NCBI GenBank assembly: GCA_037893225.1
Contig: JAZGUH010000026.1
Span: 1,054,001-1,118,000, forward strand
Direction: 5' to 3'
Source of the DNA: Hippasteria phrygiana
Taxonomy: Eukaryota > Echinodermata > Asteroidea > Valvatida > Goniasteridae
DNA: 64,000 nucleotides
Shown here: piece by piece, positions 58,276 through 64,000 of the stretch
Layout: the number at the start of each line of letters is the position of its first letter
Numbering within the stretch: position 1 is the first letter of the stretch
Program-made: the position numbers and the translations under genes
The notes under the pieces: generated by a model
Databases searched by the model: none
The model's input: the letters and a program-made list of their open reading frames with translations, nothing else
What the model was told of the DNA's origin: nothing

Positions 58276-58978
58276 CACTCTGTGGTTGCAGGATAACCCT
58301 CCAAGTGAAGAAGATTCCAAACATCACAACAATCACCATTCATCAAGAACATCGTAACTCAGGATCAGCTTGATCAGATGCAACAAGAAACTTGTCATCT
58401 TGAACTGAATTAGACAAAAACATGTACAGAGGCAGACAAAGGAAGGATCCTCCAAGGAAGGGGAAACATTGCAACTACCAGGTTGAAAAGAAGACTGCTT
58501 GACTCATTGATGGCATACATGTACAATTATAAACTTTAAAGACAAAAATGAAACTTAATTTAGTTTTCCCATGTGCACAAGTGGTACACAGAAATCAATT
58601 TTGCTTTGTGCAACCTGTATGCCACACGGCAGAAGGTTCAAGCAGTATACAGGACACAGATCATGTGCTCAATTTTTCAGTTGTTCCATGCAAATGCAAT
58701 TTCAAATTTATCTTCAGGCAAACGACACTTTGTTAACCCAGGAAAACGTATAGCCTATGGAGGTTTGTATGTCTCAGATTGTATGCATTCTGTGTCTAAT
58801 TATAGTTCATTGGACAATATTCCAATATGATACATTTAGGTCAATCGTTTGTGTTTCTCAACTCCCAGCATGCACTAAATATGCATATTACACAATAAAC
58901 ATTGAGCATACTCAGAAACTTGCAAATGAGAAGAAAAAAAACAATTTCTGTCCCAACTGGGACAAATGGCTTAAAGGC
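58276..58978. other. 3' flank of receptor unit C
   Basis: Homologous to 37214-37700 and to 39140-39270 of unit A; the MITE and SINE palindrome present there are missing here. Confidence 0.6.
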
Positions 58979-59444
58979 AGTGTACATGATTGGTCATTGT
59001 TGCAATTTTCATAAATGGGCGAATTTGGGGGTTAGTATTTTATAGGAAATATCGTTCCACTGACCTGTTCAAAGTTTTGCGTTGTTGGATGGCGGAAAAA
59101 ACGAGGGAAAAACGGCACTCGTTTTTCAACCGTCGGGCGGATGATAGCCGCGCGTGGCTACCTGGACGCATGACGTGCCCCGAATGCCAGCATGTCCGGG
59201 GCACGCAACTTGTCCGGGTAGCCACGCGTGCCTTGATTAAAGGCTACAGGGCAGTTTTCCAACGATTTCCAGCTGGAAATCGTTGGAAAACGATATAAGT
59301 TTCCACTTTTCTTGACAACGACAGCACACCTGGTACCATCATTTCACAGGATGATTGAGACTACTATTAACTTGCAGTCTAGTAAGGTATTTCATAATAA
59401 TTCAGTAAATATAAAATTGGAGGATTACCAATCGTGTACACTAC
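58979..59444. mobile_element. 466-bp element with AGTGTACAYGATTGG ends, complete copy
   Basis: CAGTGTACATGATTGG at the left and CCAATCGTGTACACT at the right are mirrored. The interior has the palindrome at 59261-59284 and a larger inverted repeat around 'gtagccacgcgtgccttga'. Reverse orientation relative to the truncated copy at 35634-36078. The 102-codon frame inside has no transposase feature, so non-autonomous. Confidence 0.9.
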
Positions 59445-60529
59445 CACTCAATGAAGATGTGGCGAGGTATTTTACACTTGAATAGCTTGTGATTGGAATT
59501 AGGACTGGAGGGTTTGTGATGGACTTGCAGGGACTTGTGATGGACTTGTGATGGACTCGACTACAGCCCTGATTGCTTGTGACTGGTTCTCAGCTGATTT
59601 TTGCTTGGTAAGAAAATCTGCTAAGCAGTAGTTTCTGCTAAGCAGCTCCATGAAGTTGGCCAGCGGTTTTACTGAAAACTGCACTTGGTCAAATATATTG
59701 TGACAAGTCACCAACAATTACACCAACTGTATAGAGCTCTAAGTGTCAGAATCGTCACACATGCTTCTCAAAGCCAATTGGCTAACAGTTTGGAATGGGT
59801 GTGTCCATAAATCACTGCATGAGAATGCCAGATTCTGATTGGTCAACTGGCTTTGTGTAGTTTCTAATAGCAAACCAATGTAAAGCATTATGGAGGTGTA
59901 GTGGACCATGGTAAGCATACAATAGTGCACCAGATGCAGGGTTGTGGAATTAGCATTCGTTTAGGAATAAGAAATTTACATTGTTACTCATAATAATATT
60001 CAAGAGAATATAGTCAAAGTTAGTCTTCAATTGGAAAATAATGCATCAGTTTACATTTTTTTGCAGACTCCAAACTTTTTGGCATTTTCACATCTAAATA
60101 AAATGGTCTGATCCCTGTTTTGATATGTACCACAAGTACAACAATGACAGAGAACTATGAGCACTGCTCAAATGTGATAATGAAATCTCCAAATATGGGC
60201 ACATGTGCATTGTTAAGGCCCCAAAAAAGTTATGACGCTATTAAAGAAAAAATACTAGACAGCTCCAAATTTAATACAGACTATAAATGAGAGCATAGGA
60301 AGAGATGGGGATAATACAAGGAGTGGGCTGGGTCAGGGGTGGGTGGTATTTGATGGGTGGGATGGAATAGGTGAGATGTAGATATACTGGGTGGGGAGTT
60401 TAGTCGGTTAGCCTTGGATGGAATTGGGTGGGTGAAGGGTGGTTGCCAACTGTCACAGGGGCATTCCTTTGGAAGTTGGGTGGATGGGTGGAGTCAACTG
60501 AGCAAGTGGGGGAGCAGCTGGTGTGTGGG
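59445..60529. other. Unit C spacer, no gene
   Basis: 59720-60300 follows 39550-40810 of unit A. 59505-59560 has three 'tgatggacttg' words. No supported ORF. Confidence 0.55.
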
Positions 60530-61190
60530 GTCACGTGAGTGGGGTAGGGTCACCTGAGTGGGGTGGGATCAGGTGAGTGGGGTGGGATCAGGTGAGTGGG
60601 GTGGGATCAGGTGAGTGGGGTGGGATCAGGTGAGTGGGGTGGGGTCAGGTGAGTGGGGTGGGGTCAGGTGAGTGGGGTGGGATCAGGTGAGTGGGGTGGG
60701 GTCAGGTGAGTGGGGTGGGATCAGGTGGGTGGGATGGGATCAGGTGAGTGGGGTGGGATCAGGTGAGTGGGGTGGGATCAGGTGAGTGGGGTGGGGTCAG
60801 GTGAGTGGGGTGGGGTCAGGTGAGTGGGGTGGGATCAGGTGGGTGGGGTGGGATCAGGTGCGTGGGGTGGGATCAGGTGAGTGGGGTGGGATCAGGTGAG
60901 TGGGGTGGGATCAGGTGAGTGGGGTGGGATCAGGTGAGTGGGGTGGGATCAGGTGAGTGGGGTGGGGTCAGGTGAGTGGGGTGGGGTCAGGTGAGTGGGG
61001 TGGGGTCAGGTGAATGGGGTGGGGTCAGGTGAGTGGGGTGGGGTCAGGTGGGTGGGGTGGGGTCAGGTGATGAATGGAGTGGGGTCAGGTGATGAATGGA
61101 GTGGGGTCAGGTGATGAATGGAGTGGGGTCAGGTGAGTGAGGTGGGGTCAGGTGAGTGAGGTGGGGTCAGGTGAGTGTGGTGGAGTCAGC
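60530..61190 (+). repeat. 19-bp G-rich minisatellite, about 30 copies (unit C)
   Basis: Unit GGTGAGTGGGGTGGGATCA with A/G variation at one base, then longer variants (GGTGATGAATGGAGTGGGG) near 61065-61130. It sits at the point where units A and B carry the 20-bp repeat, after a shared 'gggtggatgggtgga' type sequence. G-runs are spaced for G-quadruplex formation on the plus strand. Confidence 0.97.
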
Positions 61191-61342
61191 TGGGTTGGTG
61201 GGATCAGCAGGTGGTGTCAGGTGGAATTTGCATCAGGACATTGTTAATTAGAAGTTTTTTTCCCCTTCCTAACATGGTGTCAGCCACTCTATACTCTGTG
61301 CTTTCCGTCAGCCTGAGAGAAAGGCACCCCAGCAAACTCAGT

Positions 61343-61410
61343 GGTCAAGTGGTTAAGATGTCTGCAATAGTAAGCTGGTCATGGGTTCGATTCCCACCTG
61401 AGTAAGCCTG
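61343..61410 (+). mobile_element. tRNA-like SINE head, second family
   Basis: GTGGTCAAGTGGTTAAGATG (A box) and GGGTTCGATTCCCACC (B box), with a long variable-type gap. Similar to 41946-42022. A functional tRNA is unlikely: no convincing acceptor-stem pairing. Confidence 0.55.
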
Positions 61411-61674
61411 TTCTTTCCTACAGGCTCTTGGAAAGCACTGAGTATACAGTGCTAAAACACCACATTGGTAAGGGCAAAAATCTCTGATGAACTTTACACA
61501 CGTTTCTCTTCTTCCCGCCTTGACTAAATAAGCAACAGATTGGAAACAAGGAAAGATATTTGTGATTCCAAATCCCTTTAACCTCAATATCACAAAGTGG
61601 AAAGTAAAATGACAGAGAATTAAACAAATAACCAAAAAGAATTGTTTATGTTTCCCAGCTGAATATGGCTTTCA

Positions 61675-61870
61675 GTATGGTTGCATACTTAAGGATGTGA
61701 CATTCCCACAACTTTTTCACTGACAGAAGGCTTCGTGTAACAATCACATGTACATACATGTATATCTATCAGTGGAAAATTGCACCACAAACGTTTCATT
61801 GTTGAGCTGTCTGTAAGATTTTCCTGCTGATGACAAGTACATTATCACAAACATGGAGAGAGAGAGATAA
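61675..61870 (+). pseudogene. GPCR unit D, 5' leader and start codon only
   Basis: 'atggttgcatactta' to 'gtacattatcacaaacATGGA' aligns with the 180 bases before the start codon in units B (46567-46740) and C. After ATG at 61853 the sequence turns into GAGAGAGA and stops within five codons; no receptor coding follows. Downstream, 62910-63440 again matches the unit's 3' flank, so the coding region has been lost or replaced. Confidence 0.82.
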
Positions 61871-62420
61871 TAAAAGCTGTAAATTACAAAAATTAGGCAC
61901 AACTTAAGTTTAGACAACTTAACATAACATCAAACACTTAAATCTTCATAAAACTGATGGACATTTTAGCTAGGGAATTCTATTTGAATTGGACATTATT
62001 TTTTGCAAGTACCTACAATGGGCAAATACAGGACTAAAGAGAAACCAGTTAAAAGATTAACTATTTAATAATTGTTTGAAATAATAATTTTGAGCTCAAC
62101 AGTATTTAACTGGAATTGTAGTGCAAAAAATAATATTACCATAGAGTTCAAGTGTTTAACTGAAATTTGTGAAATTGAATTGTGAGCTATTGGTTGTATT
62201 ACTCAAAGAAGCAACTTAGAAGGTTTTAATATAATTGAAAACATTTGAAGTCATTTCATTCCTGTCCTTTATTTTTGTCAGTTGATGTGTCCTAGGATCT
62301 GGGGTTACCATTCCAAGTGATATAATTTAACAAAATTCCGGAGTGGTGACAGATTTTGAGGTCAACTTACACACTACAGCAAATCATTGCAAAGCAATAT
62401 GGAGCTGCAGTGGGCCATGG
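61871..62420. other. No gene seen
   Basis: AT-rich sequence in the position where the unit D receptor body would be. Not recognisably receptor-derived. Confidence 0.45.
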
Positions 62421-62904
62421 GGGTGCACCACACTAAATAAGCCAAAAATGGCTGCGCCAAGCTGATTGGCATAAATGGTAAACCCACAACTTTTTGTGAA
62501 TACTAAATTTTGGGGGGTCATGCAATTGATAGATTGTGTAATTATGATCAGCTATCATAACCTGGGGGTTCTGTGCTTCAACTTTTGTGCAGACTTGATA
62601 AATGTTGGCTTTAAAATTGGTCCTATTTGGCTTGGCAAGTGGAGGGATGCTGTATGAAAAATGGCAGCTAGCCGGTTTAGGAAAAACCACATTTTTAGGG
62701 GTGGTACTCTTTGGGGACAATTAGCAAAAATTCCAAACGTCTACCCTGCCAAAAATTGAAAAGAATTTGACAGATTAAGATTCAAACTATAATTTTCAGT
62801 AGTGCCACAAAAACTGAGAGACTCCTGGATAAGGATTTTTTTCACTGTGAAGTTAGTGGATTTTACACTAAGGTCAATGGGAGTTCATTTAGTGTGGTGC
62901 ACCC
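62421..62904. mobile_element. 484-bp element with GGGTGCACCACACTAAAT ends
   Basis: Perfect 18-base terminal inverted repeats, flanked by ATGG on both sides (62417-62420, 62905-62908). Unit C at 59907-59912 has a single 'ccATGGta' at the homologous place, the empty site. No open frame of note. Confidence 0.92.
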
Positions 62905-63904
62905 ATGGTCGGCCTATCATAGTCAGCAGATCCAGGGTTGTAGAATTAGCCTTTGTTTAGGTTTCGTTTGGACAGAAACATTAAAAGATGGTCACCCGCC
63001 ATGATATTCAAGAGAATACCAGTCAGTAAAGTTATAAAGTCTTTAATCTGAAAATAATGCAACAATTTACCTTTTTGTACCGACTCCAAACTTATTGTAA
63101 TTTCACATCTGAATGAAGTACGCTGGGGACTATTTTGACATACATGTACTTGTGTCAAAGCACAGCACTGATGCATGACACTAACATGAACAGCTCATAT
63201 GAATACAGAAAGTCCAAATTAAGTACACGTGTAACTGTTAATGAAACATGGTTCTAAACAGTTGGAATTCTGTAAATATTTGTTGGCTCTACATCTGGAA
63301 GTAATTGTGATATCAAATTTTACCCGTGTACCAAATTTGATGCTTTGAGATGGAAAATTGAACTAACTGCAAATATACACCAGGCTATAAAAGAAGAGAG
63401 TGCATGGGAAGGGATGGGGATATACACATGTAAGGAATGGGCAGGGTTAAGTTAGGGTACAATGTAGTACCAACACCATGTCTAGGAACTGTGGAAAATC
63501 TAGAATGAATGACGTAAGAGCAAATGCCCCATAAAATGCAAATGCAGAGAGCAAAATTATTGAAGGGACATTGTCACAGGCGTAAATCCCACAGGCATCA
63601 AAAATATTTTGGAGAACATGTCCCCCCCCCCCCTCCCCCTCACTACAGGCATGCATACATGTAACACGCCAGGAGGGTACGTAGTGCGATTGTAGAGCCA
63701 ATCACTTCTGCTCCCCCCTGTATCAGTGGGTACTGGATCAAACTAAGGCTGCAAGTTTCTGGTTTTAAAATTATCCATGTAACCGTATGTTTTGCGGTTA
63801 CGGTTAACCGTAACAGGTGTTCTTTTACGAAAACAAAGAAAAACAAAGAGAAGTGTGGAAGTCGGTTCATAACCTGATCGGCAGAAATCTATCAGACATC
63901 GCTA
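62905..63904. other. 3' flank of receptor unit D
   Basis: 62925-63440 is a diverged copy of 39790-40810; 63645-63715 matches the inter-unit motif at 44100-44185. Poly-C at 63620-63631. The array probably continues past the window. Confidence 0.6.
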
Positions 63905-64000
63905 ATAGAGGAATCCCACAACGACGAGTTTAGCGCCGATCTGCGCACTTCCGCGTTTGAAAACGAGGATCTCAATGTCATAGTAAACAACTTTATGCTG
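63905..64000 (-). mobile_element. Partial copy of the 30406-30640 MITE
   Basis: TAGAGGAATCCCACAACGAC onward is the reverse complement of 30545-30640, cut by the window end. Confidence 0.9.

Noticed and set aside
58990..59298. 102-residue ORF as a transposase
   Set aside because: Lies over inverted repeats of a short element; no catalytic motif, and the equivalent frame is not kept at 35634-36078.
61343..61410. Functional tRNA-Ser/Leu
   Set aside because: A- and B-box words are present but acceptor stem pairing is not convincing; a similar decayed body occurs at 41946-42022.

Overview
The window looks like non-coding-rich DNA of an invertebrate animal, most likely a marine deuterostome (echinoderm, hemichordate or lancelet). 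Evidence: spliced exons with GT/AG borders, a splicing-factor gene close in sequence to the vertebrate one, many short inverted-repeat DNA transposons, tRNA-derived SINEs, long poly-G/poly-C tracts and large minisatellites. The species is inferred, not shown. No bacterial or viral gene organisation is visible.

Layout. 1-7372 is one giant imperfect palindrome (arms about 3.6 kb) with a near-identical core; a third copy of part of an arm lies at 23.4-24.6 kb. From 8.3 to 11.8 kb there are weak signs of a spliced plus-strand gene of unknown function, and at 14.7-15.9 kb a two-exon minus-strand model, also unidentified. 12.56-13.82 kb is a 34-bp minisatellite, open in every frame because of its unit length, not a gene. 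16.77-17.39 kb is a pure (GGCT)n tract. From 18 to 29 kb there are nested and solitary MITEs, SINE fragments and tandem repeats, with no gene I can support.

29.95-34.86 kb carries the last four coding exons (minus strand) of CDC40/PRPF17, the spliceosomal WD40 protein, ending in its stop codon. The tail of its last exon has been copied four more times downstream in an 85-bp tandem array. The 5' exons were not found; the space upstream of the exon at 34.86 kb is occupied by a plus-strand receptor array.

36.08-64.0 kb is a tandem array of a rhodopsin-family (class A) GPCR with flanks. Unit A (36079-37213) is truncated before the TM3 ERF motif at a transposon junction. Unit B (46737-48170) is the only intact reading frame (477 aa). 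Unit C (57317-58275) has a 7-bp deletion and a nonsense codon. Unit D (about 61675-61870) keeps only the 5' leader and start. A and B share about 7 kb of very similar sequence. Units A, B and C each carry a different G-rich minisatellite state at the same relative position, and A and B carry ten copies of an 18-residue repeat in the receptor tail where C has one. Comparing units gives pre-insertion sites for several transposons, which dates and defines them.

In function, only CDC40 (pre-mRNA splicing, nucleus) and receptor B (membrane signalling, ligand unknown) can be assigned a role.
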